Part shown: piece by piece, positions 46,196 to 56,290 of the stretch
How positions within the stretch are numbered: the stretch's first letter is position 1
Layout: every line of letters starts with the position of its first letter
NCBI GenBank assembly: GCA_963819645.1
Contig: CAWFWZ010000014.1
Coordinates: 434,001 to 498,000 of the forward strand
Direction: 5' to 3'
DNA from: CAVVDY01 sp963819645
GTDB taxonomy: Bacteria; Acidobacteriota; Terriglobia; Terriglobales; Acidobacteriaceae
DNA: 64,000 bases
Made by a program: the position numbers and the translations under genes
Notes under the pieces: model-generated
What the model was told of the DNA's origin: nothing
The model's input: only the letters and a program-made list of their open reading frames with translations
Databases searched by the model: none

Positions 46196-48764
46196 CGCAA
46201 CTGTGCCTGCGTGGGTGACGCCGGAACCGCCGTCACTTGCGGTTGATCGAGCGAGCCAGCGACGACGTAGGATGTACCCCCGGAACGCTGCAGGCGGAAG
46301 TTCAGGTTTCGGTCGTAGGTTGCAACGCCCTTGACGTCAAAAACAGCGCCAGCGGTTTTCATCTCGCAGTTGTCGAAGCTCAACTTTCCTCCACCGATGT
46401 TGAGAATGCCCGCCAAGCTGGAGAACGTGAGCGGTGCGGGCCGACTGTCGAGTGCGAGCTTGCGAAGCGAGCCGCCGGTCCAGGTAAAGTCGGCCGATCC
46501 GGTCGCCGAGTGCAACAAAGCGGCAGCATCTTTGCCCTGCATCGAAAGTGCGTACTTGCCCGACGTCTGGCCGCTCGCCCAATTCTCGTGCATCAGGCTT
46601 GAGAGTTGGTCCATGGAAATTTTCTGCAACACGCCGCCGCCTGCGTATCTGGGAGGAGAGGTAGTGTAGTCGCTTGTCCACGTCCCGGTGTGGTGGCCGC
46701 CAAGCACGTCGGAGCGCAAGATATCGAGCTTAACCTTGCCTGCATTCATCACCAGATGGGCCTGAAAGTTGTCGGCCATTAGACGTGCCAACTGAAGGTG
46801 CGTGATTTCAAGCTTGCCGTCAGCGTGAAGCTTCGAGCAATGTATCCGGTTGCTGCTGACCAATGGCGAGCAGGTGATACCAGGGCTGCGAGCGGGCTGC
46901 GGGATTCAGCAACTGATTAACTCGGGCCAGCGATAACTCGCTGCTGTGCAAATCGAAGTGTATGGCGCAGGTTTCCGGCGTAGTGCAATGCAGAGGAAAG
47001 CTGACGCTTCCGCCGATCGCAGTGGTGGCACCGAATGTTCCGGATAATGCGCTGACGTTCACTGTCTGGTTGGCGATGGTGGTCTGCGCCGACACAATGT
47101 GCAACGGCTCGTTTATGCCTTGCAGCTCGGCGGAGGCATTCCGCAATTGCATTTGTCCTGAAATAACCGGAGCCGAGAAGCCGGCCCATGCGCCAGCGAG
47201 ATCAACTTCGACATCGGCTGCCTCCAGCCAATCCGATGCCGGGAGTGCCGATTCCCAAAGCCCGTGCGACCTGCAAGAGTCGGGTGAGCTCGGCATCGCC
47301 ACTCAGGGTGGCGCGATAGTTTTCTTCGTCAAAGAATCCGCTTGCAACTGCCGGCGATGTACCACCGATGGAAAGCGGGAAGGGACTGATGAGCAGCGCG
47401 AATCCTGCGGGCGGCGAGCTTGCAACCCTCGCGTTCGGTTTTCGCGATGCGGGTGCAGCACTCGACGGAGCGGCGCCAGGCACGGTGAACACCATTTCTC
47501 CGATTTGCAGATCGTTGCCCAACACCGCCGAGTGCAGTGCTACATGACTGGTACGTCCGCCGCCTGACCATCGCGCAGGCTCATCTGCCGCCTTGCGAAC
47601 TTCGAAGGCAGCCTCGGCTTCTCCGCTGGCATTGAGATCCTGCGGCAGGTCTCGCTTTACGTGACGGGCGAAGGCCACCAGACGATCCATCGGAAGCTGC
47701 TGCGCGGTGACTGCGATCTGATAGGAATCCACGCCCCAGTTTTTTGCGTTGCCGGTGATGCGCAGGGTGCCGGGCTTGACCGGCGATTCGCACAACACGT
47801 CATCCAACGAATCGTCATCGGTGGAGAAGGTTCCTGTGCAATGGGCTTGCATACGCAGGGGCTGGCCTAGTGCGATGTCGTAGCGGCGAAAGTCGTCGAT
47901 CGGCGCGTCCAGCACCACGCTGAGCGCAGCAGGCGTGCCGGTGAGGTTGGCCGTGGCAGAAGTACCCCCACGCCAGCCGCGATCACGACCGTAAATGAGT
48001 TTGGTGAGCTGTCCGAGCTGGCCTTTGTTGAACTCTGCCTTCAGAACCATAGGGGTGTTGCGAAGCTGGTTTGCGCTTTGGAAGCGGCCTTCCACGCGAA
48101 GTATTCCAGTGTCGTTGATCTCGACATCGGTGCGCATCGGCTTGGCCAGCAAACGGAGTCCCCATTCAGTTTCCGACTCACGCCACAGCGCGAAATCGGC
48201 GTCGGTGAAAGAGAACGCCTTCTTCACCTGTCCGAGCTTGAAGTTGATGCGCCCGCCGGTGGCTTCGATGTAGGGGAATCGCGGGCGCACTTCGGGACGC
48301 CTGGCCGTGGTCGGAGCGGAAGACACTTGCGACGTCCGCTGGATCAGTTCCTCGACGTTCCAATGGCCATCGGGGCCGCGCACCAGGTTGAGACTGGGAT
48401 TGTCGAGTTCGAGGGTGCCGATTTCCAGGCGCCCACGCCACAAAGAACTGAGCCGGATATAGGCTGCAACCTGTTCGGCGCGCAGCATGGCTTCAGCGCC
48501 ATAGGCGGGATCGTCGGCCACCACAAATCCTGAAAGCACCAGCCCTGGACGAGGAAGCAGCCGCAGCGAGATTCCGGAGGCGGAGACATTCCGTCCCAGT
48601 GCTCGGCTGATGGAGTCCACCACTCTCACGCGGTAGCGGCCGACGTTAATCCACGGTGGAACCAGCGCGGCGATCAGAAGAACCAGAAACACCCCCCACA
48701 AGACGAAACCGCCATAGCGGCGCGTGCGGCTTTCGTCGAGCGTCGAAGTACTAGGGGCGGCCAC
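46192..48764 (-). CDS. AsmA-family envelope protein, frameshifted
   Basis: Large inner-membrane-anchored periplasmic protein of the AsmA type, thought to help move phospholipid or lipopolysaccharide components toward the outer membrane. The N-terminal membrane segment GFVLWGVFLVLLIAALVPPW is followed by YRVRVVDSISRALGRNVSAS, IRLSSLWRGRLEIGTLELDN and the C-terminal KVKLDILRSDVLGGHHTGTW, typical of the family. It has two breaks, near 47242 and 46870, both net +1. The start is GTG 48764, overlapping the lepB stop (TAGTG). After repair it is about 857 residues. Confidence 0.82.
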
Positions 48765-49570
48765 TAGTGCACCACGTGCAACATCCGGGACCAGCGGGTC
48801 TGGTCGAAGAAATGGGTGACGATGCGGAAGAAGAATCCGATGCGGTCGGCCAGCGACGTACGCAGGTATTCGCCGCGCGGCGTCTCAAACGACCAGTAAA
48901 TGAACATCGGCGTGCCGATGACATTTTCGCGAGGCACGAAGCCCCAGAACCGGCTATCGAGGCTGACATCGCGATTGTCGCCCATGGCGAAGATGCTCTC
49001 GGGTGGCACCACGAGGTCGCCGTTCTCGATGTGAGATGACAACGTCAGCCGCCACTCCGGGCTCAACTGATCGTAGGGACTGGGAGGAATTTCGGGAAAG
49101 TTGTCGCGATAGGTGTTGTAGTCTCCCTGGCGGATGACGTAAGGCTCGGTGAGCTTTTCTCCATTGCGATAGACCACGCCATTTTGCAGATGGATGCGGT
49201 CGCCAGGAGTTCCAACCACCCGCTTTACAACGTACAGCCCGGGCTCAGCGGGCGAGAGGAACACGATGATGTCGCCGTGTTTCGGATTGCGATACTTCAC
49301 CAGAGAGCTGATCCACTTGGTCACCGGCGCAAACATAACGCGATTGACGAAGACGTGGTCGCCTATCAGCAGCGTGTTCTCCATCGAACTGGAGGGAATC
49401 TCAAAGGCCTGAAGAATGAAGGTAATAATGAAGAGGCCGGTTACCAGGACAACCGCGATCGAGGCGATAAACTCCGGCGTGGTTTCCTTCTGCTTTGGGG
49501 GCGTGGCCGGTTTGTCAGCCGCGGCTGGAGCGACAGGTTTCTTGGCGGCGGGCAGAGTTGTTCTTGCCAT
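48764..49570 (-). CDS. lepB: Signal peptidase I (downstream copy)
   Basis: Membrane serine protease that removes signal peptides during export. One N-terminal membrane segment (about residues 33-58) leads to the catalytic SSSMENTLLIGDHVFVNR (Ser62), VVKRVVGTPGDRI (Lys box) and AMGDNRDVSLDSRFWG. 268 residues. Start ATG 49570 (MARTTLPAAKKPVAP) is preferred over the longer frame from 49702. It is the second of two lepB genes in tandem; the stop overlaps the AsmA-like gene start. Confidence 0.92.
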   Translation of the reverse strand: MARTTLPAAKKPVAPAAADKPATPPKQKETTPEFIASIAVVLVTGLFIITFILQAFEIPSSSMENTLLIGDHVFVNRVMFAPVTKWISSLVKYRNPKHGDIIVFLSPAEPGLYVVKRVVGTPGDRIHLQNGVVYRNGEKLTEPYVIRQGDYNTYRDNFPEIPPSPYDQLSPEWRLTLSSHIENGDLVVPPESIFAMGDNRDVSLDSRFWGFVPRENVIGTPMFIYWSFETPRGEYLRTSLADRIGFFFRIVTHFFDQTRWSRMLHVVH

Positions 49571-49598
49571 GTGGCGTCTATTTGTCCTTGTCGGCGAC

Positions 49599-50403
49599 TC
49601 AGTGGGGCACGTGGAACATGCGGTCCCAGCGTAAACCCTTGAAAGATTGAACGAGACTGTAGGCCAAAGTGGAAAGTCTATCAGACCGCGCCACGTCTTC
49701 ACCGGCAGAGCGCTCGCGCGGCATCGACCAGTAAATAATCAGCGGACGCCCGACGATGTTCTCCGCCGGAACCAATCCCCAGTAGCGCGAGTCGTAACTG
49801 TCATCGCGATTGTCTCCCAAAACGAAGTAGTACCCTTGCGGCACGATGAGTTGATCGTCTTCTACCAGCTTGCTGCCTTCAATAAACCACTTCGCGGTAG
49901 TACGGTCGCCGAACTGACCTCCGTTGGGGAAGTTGTCGCGAAACTTATCGTGTTGCGACCAGTTGAATTCGGCATAGGAATCCGGCTGCGGCTCACCATT
50001 CACATAGACGTGCTTGTTGATCAAGCGTATGCGATCGCCGGGAATCGCCAATCACGCGTTTGACGAAATGCTGCTGCGGGTTCACCGGGTAGCGAAAGAC
50101 GATGATGTCCTGGTGCTGCACCGGACGATAGGGAAGCAGCCATCCCCAGAAGCGCGAGTGTCCGTAGTGGGCTTTGTCGACGAGCAGGTAGTCGCCGACC
50201 AGCAGAGTGTGCTCCATCGACTCGGAGGGAATCTGAAACGCCTGCACAATGAAGGTGACCACGAACACCGCGATGACAATGGTGATGGCCAGCGACTGCA
50301 ATGTGTTCACGTGATGAACCTGCAGCCGTGGTTTTGGAGTAGCGACCGGCTGGGGCGGCTCTGAAACGGCGGAAACTTCGGGGTCGGTGCGGACTTCGCT
50401 CAT
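49599..50403 (-). CDS. lepB: Signal peptidase I (upstream copy), frameshifted
   Basis: Second signal peptidase I gene. The membrane segment SLAITIVIAVFVVTFIVQAF precedes the catalytic PSESMEHTLLVGDYLLVDK (Ser62); after the repaired break the Lys box reads VKRVIAIPGDRIRL and the terminal box GDNRDDSYDSRYWG. One extra G near 50045 causes the shift. Its start overlaps the rnc stop (ATGA at 50400-50403). The similarity of the two copies points to a tandem duplication. Confidence 0.9.
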
Positions 50404-51224
50404 GCGTGGCTGGACGATTCGGCGCTGGGACTACTGGCGTCCGCTGCGGAACCTCTCTCTTGTGATTTTAGGCGCTCGAAGGCCTGCTGTGCTGCCTTTT
50501 GCTCGGCGCTTTTCTTGGAATTTCCTTCCGCCCGGCAGACGAAGCCGGGGTCGCCGTTGGCGCCCGCGATGTGGACCTCCACGGTGAAGAGCTTGCGATG
50601 CTCGGGGCCCTGCTCACGCACCACCGAGTAACGCGGTTGCGGACGGCCATGCGCGTGGGTTGTTTCCTGCAAGGCCGATTTGTAGTCCATGATGGGCAGG
50701 CGGCCGCCACCGATCTCTTGCAGGTACTTCAGCTCGGGCTCAAGGATGGACTGCACAATAAAGTGATGTGCGGGCTCGATTCCGGCGTCAAGGTAGAGCG
50801 CCGCGATGAGGGCCTCGAGCGCGTCGACCAAAAGGGTGGTCTTGCCGCGGCCGCCGCTTTTTTCCTCTCCTCTGCCAAACCGCAGGTAGTTGCCAATTTC
50901 CAACTGTCGAGCCGGACGGATGAGTTCGCGTTCACTGACGATATGCGCGCGCAGCTTCGAAAGCTCACCCTCGCCATATTCAGGGAAGCGCGCAAACAGC
51001 TCCTGGCTGATGACGAATGAGAGCACCGCATCGCCAAGAAACTCGAATTGCTCGTTGTCTCTGCCGGTGGTCGGGCTGTGCGGATCCGCTTCGGTCGCAG
51101 TCTGGGCTTCGAGTTCGCGCGCGAACGACGAATGAGTAAGTGCTTGTTCGAGCAACTCGGGACGCTGGAAGCGATGGCCGAGAGCTTGTTCTAACTGCGA
51201 CAGGTTTGTCTGGTCGAGATCCAT
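50400..51224 (-). CDS. rnc: Ribonuclease III
   Basis: Double-strand-specific endoribonuclease for rRNA and mRNA processing. The signature FEFLGDAVLSFVISQELF and DALEALIAALYLDAGIEP give the two catalytic clusters, and the C-terminal dsRNA-binding domain contains MDYKSALQETTHAHGRPQP and GNSKKSAEQKAAQQAFERL. 274 residues, with a Ser/Ala-rich tail after the dsRBD. It heads the overlapping set rnc-lepB-lepB-asmA. Confidence 0.93.
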   Translation of the reverse strand: MDLDQTNLSQLEQALGHRFQRPELLEQALTHSSFARELEAQTATEADPHSPTTGRDNEQFEFLGDAVLSFVISQELFARFPEYGEGELSKLRAHIVSERELIRPARQLEIGNYLRFGRGEEKSGGRGKTTLLVDALEALIAALYLDAGIEPAHHFIVQSILEPELKYLQEIGGGRLPIMDYKSALQETTHAHGRPQPRYSVVREQGPEHRKLFTVEVHIAGANGDPGFVCRAEGNSKKSAEQKAAQQAFERLKSQERGSAADASSPSAESSSHA

Positions 51225-51330
51225 GGAGCGAGTTGTCAGCGGTCGGTTATCAGAAATCGGGTTTCAGGTGTCAGGTATCAGGCGTCAGCGAAAAACGACA
51301 TCCAACCGCTAGTTGCTATTTGCTTTCTCC
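51225..51330. repeat. Short TCAGGTATC-type repeat upstream of rnc
   Basis: Bases 51240-51290 contain degenerate GGTTTCAGGTGTCAGGTATC units, the same family as at 21720-21780. Confidence 0.4.
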
Positions 51331-52326
51331 TCAATGCGGCTGCGGCTGCGGCTGCGGCTGGGCCGGCTGAGTGCTTCCCGGTGCAGCGCTCGCTGGAGTC
51401 GTCGTCGCTGGCGGCGGCGTGGCCCCCGGCGCGGGAATGCTCGGCTCAGCGCCTTCGCCGACGAGTTTCTGCAAGCGCGCCTGCTGCTGCTTGGCCAGTG
51501 TCTGCTCAACGCTGCCCTGCTCGGAATATTGCACTGCCTTGTTGGCATTCACCAGCGCCTCGGCATACTTCTTTTCATTGTCCTGTGCCACTGAGAGGCG
51601 AAGATAAACGCGCGCCATCGGCTCCGCCTTCGCAATATCGACCGACTTCTGGAAATTTGTCTCGGCAGTTGCGAAGTCTTGCTTCTGCATGGCGAGCACG
51701 CCCAGCGTCTCGTAAGCAAGAGCCAGAATACTGTTCTTGACGGTCTGTACTTGGGCTTCTGAAACACCGGGAGGGATGTGCATTCCGGTGTTGATATTGT
51801 CGATGGCTGCCTGAGCGTCTTTCTGGGCTTCAGCGTAGCGCTGCTCCTTGTCGAGATCGTTGTCGCGGGTGGTTTCAACCAACGCCGATGCGACGTGGAT
51901 CAGAGGATTCGGGTCGTGGGGATCGATGGCCAGCGCCTTCCGGCCAGCCTCGATTTCCTTGTCAGCCCGGTTCTGCTGGGCGAAGGCATTCATCGCCTGC
52001 ATATAAAGCAGTTTCTTCAACTCGCTGTCGGGAAACTTCTGCGCGAACTCGTCAGCAGCCGCCAGGATCTGATCGGGATTGGTCAGCGCAGCTCCGGCTT
52101 TGTAGGCCGCGAACTCCGCCTGCGTCTTGGCCTGGGGCGGCTTGTAAGCTGTCGGAGCCTGAGCGGTGGCAGGCTGGGGCGTTGCCTGTGCCGGCGCCGG
52201 AGCGCTCTGCGATGGCGTTGCGGGCTGGGGCGCGGGCTGGGGTGCAGGCTGTGTAGCCGGAGTTTGCGCCAGCGACGACGCGGCAGAGGCCAGCAGCACC
52301 GCACCGATAATCAATCGAAATCTCAT
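51331..52326 (-). CDS. Exported TPR-repeat protein
   Basis: 331-residue protein with signal peptide (MRFRLIIGAVLLASAASSLA), a Pro/Ala/Gln-rich N-terminal linker, and about four TPR-like helix pairs between residues 70 and 280, for example DPNPLIHVASALVETTRD and SILALAYETLGVLAMQKQDF. The C-terminus is again Pro/Ala-rich and ends PQPQPQPH. It may be a scaffold in the envelope; its partner is unknown. It lies 19 bp from the next TPR gene, which is probably in the same operon. Confidence 0.75.
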   Translation of the reverse strand: MRFRLIIGAVLLASAASSLAQTPATQPAPQPAPQPATPSQSAPAPAQATPQPATAQAPTAYKPPQAKTQAEFAAYKAGAALTNPDQILAAADEFAQKFPDSELKKLLYMQAMNAFAQQNRADKEIEAGRKALAIDPHDPNPLIHVASALVETTRDNDLDKEQRYAEAQKDAQAAIDNINTGMHIPPGVSEAQVQTVKNSILALAYETLGVLAMQKQDFATAETNFQKSVDIAKAEPMARVYLRLSVAQDNEKKYAEALVNANKAVQYSEQGSVEQTLAKQQQARLQKLVGEGAEPSIPAPGATPPPATTTPASAAPGSTQPAQPQPQPQPH

Positions 52327-52345
52327 GCTCTTCCTATCTTAATGG

Positions 52346-53851
52346 TTATTGCGGTTGCGGCTTTGCCGCAGGCGGCTCATAGGGAGCTTTCAGCCCACGC
52401 TCGGCGGCAGCCTTGGTATCGGCGGATGTGTCGCCGGTATCGAGCGCCGCTTTGTATTGCACGAGGGCGTCCTCGCGATCATCCTGCAAATCGAGAATGC
52501 GACCCAGATATATGTGGCACCAGGCGACCACGCGCGGGTCCTTGGCCGATTGCATCGCCTTGGCGAAATTGTCTCTCGCGTCCTGCAGGTTGCCGCTCAG
52601 GGTAGCCACGCGGGCAAGCACAAAGTACGCCCTGCCCGGATCTTCGTTCGCCGCCAACGCTTCGTTGGCGAGTTGCGCAGCTCCCGCAGGATTTCCGCTG
52701 GCCAGTGCCCGCTCTGCCTGATCAAGCCGGTTGAGTTGCGGCTTGCTGGCCTGCACCAGTTCCGGCTCGGCCGATGAGGCAAACTGTATGGCCGCCGCAT
52801 GTTTTCGAACTTCTGCAACATCGAGAGAGTGCAGCCAATCGGGGAAAGAGTCCTTCAGCCCGGTCTCTCCTTTTTCGAAGGTCCGCAGTTGGTCGTAGAA
52901 GTAGCCGGTCAGAATAAAACCCTCGGACTCCGCGTGCTTTACGATCGCCAGCCGCTCCTGGTCCGACAGCCTGGCATCGAGCGGCGTGCGCGCCTCAATG
53001 GCGCGAATGAGGCTTTCGATGATGAGCAGGCCGACATCTTCCTTATATACCTCAGCCATCGGAGCTCGCTGCACCGACGCCAGGATCGGCTTCAGGCGCT
53101 CCAGGGTGGTGGCTTTCCTGGCGATCAACGGATCGAGCACGAAGTGCAGATAGGCATGGCGAAGCTGCCCGATATGAATGTTGTCGCCCTGCGGAGAGAT
53201 CACCATGTAATAGAGTTCGTCGCGATAGTCGCGCGAGTTGACCTGCCCGGGCGAAATCATGGGCTCAAGATAGATGGTGTAGCTGCGTCCGGGATCGATG
53301 GCCAGCGGCATCCGCAGATAGACATCGGTTGCGGTGATCATCTTCGCGACCGGTTCGTGATAATGCTCAATCAGTTCGTCATATTGCGGCTCGTGCTTCA
53401 GCCAGATGGAGTGCAGATTGGCGGCCGCGGCGTAGGTCTTGAGCAGCGGCAGAAACCCGAGGACGTAAGCCGCATCGTCAGGCATATCGGCTTCCTGCAA
53501 CTTGGGAGTGAAGTCCGGAGGATTGCCCACATTTAGCGCCAGGGAAACGTACTGTGCGATACCGTGCGCTGCGTCCTCCTGCTTGTGCTCGCGATAGAAG
53601 CGGCACATGGCCTGCGCGGCAGCCGCCAGCCCGGGGAGCCTCACTGGCCTTCACCAGGTCAGCACGTACCTGCTGCCGGATGGGCGAAGATGACGCCAGA
53701 TCCTGATCGTATCCGCACACATTCGCGCGCCGAGGCGATGCTGAACAACGTTTCACTCACGTCGAGCGAGGCCTTGGTTGGAGCCTCGTGCAGCACAGGG
53801 CAGCGCCGTTACCATCAGCGCGAAAATCAATGTCCGGAGAGAAAAGCTCAG
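52346..53851 (-). CDS. Exported TPR-repeat protein, frameshifted N-terminus
   Basis: The main frame (53644 to 52346) encodes about 430 residues with TPR-like repeats near the end (RAYFVLARVATLSGNLQDAR, CHIYLGRILDLQDDREDALV). N-terminal sequence continues upstream in other phases, with breaks near 53640, 53718 and 53780, giving a signal-like SLRTLIFALMVTALPCAARG. The start is uncertain: a strong AGGAGG lies at about 53856-53861, with CTG at 53851 in the open frame and no ATG at the right spacing. The neighbouring smaller TPR gene suggests a shared envelope function. Confidence 0.55.
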
Positions 53852-54024
53852 ACGAGCCTCCTGAAGCAATCTGGGCAGGGAAGCGACTCTAAGCAGTGTA
53901 AAGTTTCCGGCGCGGGGGGTGCAAATGGTCGACGGCAACAGCTCGGGCGAACGTCTGGGAGGTGACAATACTTTGAGGTACCGGGCGACCCCTTGCGAGC
54001 CGCCCGCTGAGAAGGTCGTTCCTG

Positions 54025-55678
54025 TTAGTTGCTGGGGCCTTTCGATGCTGCTTCCGCTTCAGCCATCCTTTTAGACATCTCCGCTTTGACTGCGTCGAGG
54101 TTAAAGCTCGCGCCCCGCTGCATCGGCGGGTAGTCGAGGAAGGTTTGGATTTCCTTGCCCATTATTTGCTGGACGAACACGAAGCGCCAGAACTCGTACA
54201 CGAACCAATTACTGAAGTAATACTGCGAACCCTCTTTCGTCCCGCTATTGGAGATGCCCGTGCGCTCGAAGGGATCAAGGCGCAGGTTGGTGATGTAAGG
54301 CACGTCGGGATGAGTTTTTTCCCCTATCCAGCCCGCTGGTTGGTCGATGAAGCGGAACTTGTAATCGTCAATGCGCACCGCTCCGACCGTGCTTTCGCCA
54401 AGGTAGAAGATCTCATGACGCGTCGACGGGCCTTTGCCGGTGATGGCAGCCATCTGGTTGTAGCCATCCAGATGGTTCTTGTAGGTCCGGTCACCGATAG
54501 TTTTACCCTTCAGCAACTCTTCCGTGATGTTCGGATTACCGGCCGCCGCTACAAACGTAGGCAGCCAGTCCATGCCGGAGAAGATGCCGTTCTGCACCGA
54601 GTCCGCCGGCACGTGCCCGGGCCAACGAAGAATCGCAGGCACGCGGAAGCCTCCCTCGAGGACTGTTCCTTTGGATTGGGCAAACGGTGTTTGACCGCCA
54701 TCTGGCCAGGTAAAGACCTCGGTGCCGTTGTCGGTGGTGAACACGACAATTGTGTTCTCGTCCTCGCCGATGTCCTTCAGCTTTTGCATGACTGAACCGA
54801 CGATGTCATCGAGTTGCACCATGCCGGCTTCTTCTATTGACCACCCATTCTCGGAGTTGCGCATCGCTTCATACTTCGGAGAAAGGTGGGTGACGATGTG
54901 CATGCGAGTTGGATTCAGCCACACGAAGAAGGGCTTGTTCTCCTTCTTTGACTGGTCGATGAACTTGAGCGAAAAGTCGAGGATTTCGTCGTCCACGGTC
55001 TCCATCCGCTTCGGGTAAAGCGTGCCGGCATCCTCGATTTTTTGTTTGCCGACTGGTCCCCAGCGAGGCATGTCCGTGGTGTCGTTCGTGCTGGTGGCCC
55101 AGCAGTGAACCATGTTGCGCGGCCCCACGACGTTCAAGAGATTCTGCGGATAGTTAGGATGCGCCGGGTCTTCCATCGCGTCCAAGTGGTAGAGATAGCC
55201 GAAGAACTCATCGAAGCCGTGAACGCACGGCAGGAACTCGATTCCTGTCGCCAAGGTGGTTCTTGCCGAACTGACCGGTGTTGTAGCCCATCGACTTCAA
55301 GACAGTTGCAATGGTCACCGCTTCGGCAGGAATGCCGATTTTGGCGCCGGCCTGCCCAACGGTCGTCATGCCGGTGCGGATGGGAAGCTCACCAGTGATG
55401 AAGTTCGCGCGACCCGCCGTGCAACTGGCTTCGGCGTAGTAGTCGGTGAACAACATCCCTTCCTTGGCCATCTTATCGAGGTTCGGCGTATGCCCGGCCA
55501 TCATGCCACGGCTGTAGGCACCGATGTTCCACATGCCGATATCATCGGCCATGATGACGACAATATTGGGCTGCTTCGCGGTTTGCGCTGCGCTTGGGAC
55601 CGCACCGCCCGCCAGCATAAAGCTGGATATGGCGAGCGCACCCAGTGTCAGTTTTCGAACATGTGCACCTAGATCCAT
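54025..55678 (-). CDS. Secreted arylsulfatase, frameshifted
   Basis: Sulfatase of the alkaline phosphatase superfamily, about 550 residues. The signal peptide lies in MDLGAHVRKLTLGALAISSF. The metal ligands are in VIMADDIG (D45, D46), and the formylglycine site is ASCTAGR with Cys86 (C-x-A-x-R type). GHTPNLDKMAKEGMLFTDYY and VHGFDEFFGYLYHLDA are typical; one extra C near 55244 splits the frame between NHLGDRN and EFLP. No formylglycine-generating enzyme or anaerobic maturase is adjacent. The sulfate ester substrate is unknown. Confidence 0.88.
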
Positions 55679-56290
55679 TGTTTTCTCCGATGGCAAACGT
55701 TGCTGGTGGGCCTCCGCGAGGGAGGCTTACGATGAGCGGAGGACAACCCATCAGAGGCTGCAAGTGTGCGAGACGGCAACATTAGCCTGCTCGGCAAAGT
55801 GTTTTTTGTGCTGTTCCCGGGGTGCACAGAAGGATAATCCACGACACGGTGTTTGACTACTGAAAACCCCGGGGCAGGCGACGCAAATGTAGCGAGGATC
55901 GCTCGGAGACAACTTCTGCGCAGTTGAAGCTGAAACACGTCCATGTCAACTGACTACTACGCCCGCCCTGCTGACTACTCGCAACGGGTTTGTTGCGATC
56001 GCGCTAAGTAGATTCCGGCGACCGCCTCTAAGGGAAATCGCGGCTTTGTAGCCGGATTCCGTGCTGCTATTTTTCTCTTAATCCAATCAGTTTCTGTGCT
56101 GGCTTTGATGCTGTGGCAGGCGTGTGGCCGCCAGAGACCTCTCCGACCCTGGTGTTGTTTTGTTTGTGGTTCCAGCCGATGGCAGCCTAGCGCTCTTTTC
56201 GTGCTGCCATGCAGTTGAAAGCGATTTGTTTGAAGTGGGTCGTATCCAACCACGCCCTGACCTGAGGGAAAGGGTGAACGAGAGGTTTCT
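55679..56290. other. Intergenic region between sulfatase and phosphoesterase genes
   Basis: About 600 bp, divergent on both sides. A small CCTCC-GCGAG-GGAGG hairpin is near 55712, and a CTGACTACT direct repeat is near 55950 and 55970. No gene or RNA was recognised; it presumably contains the promoters of both flanking genes. Confidence 0.4.
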
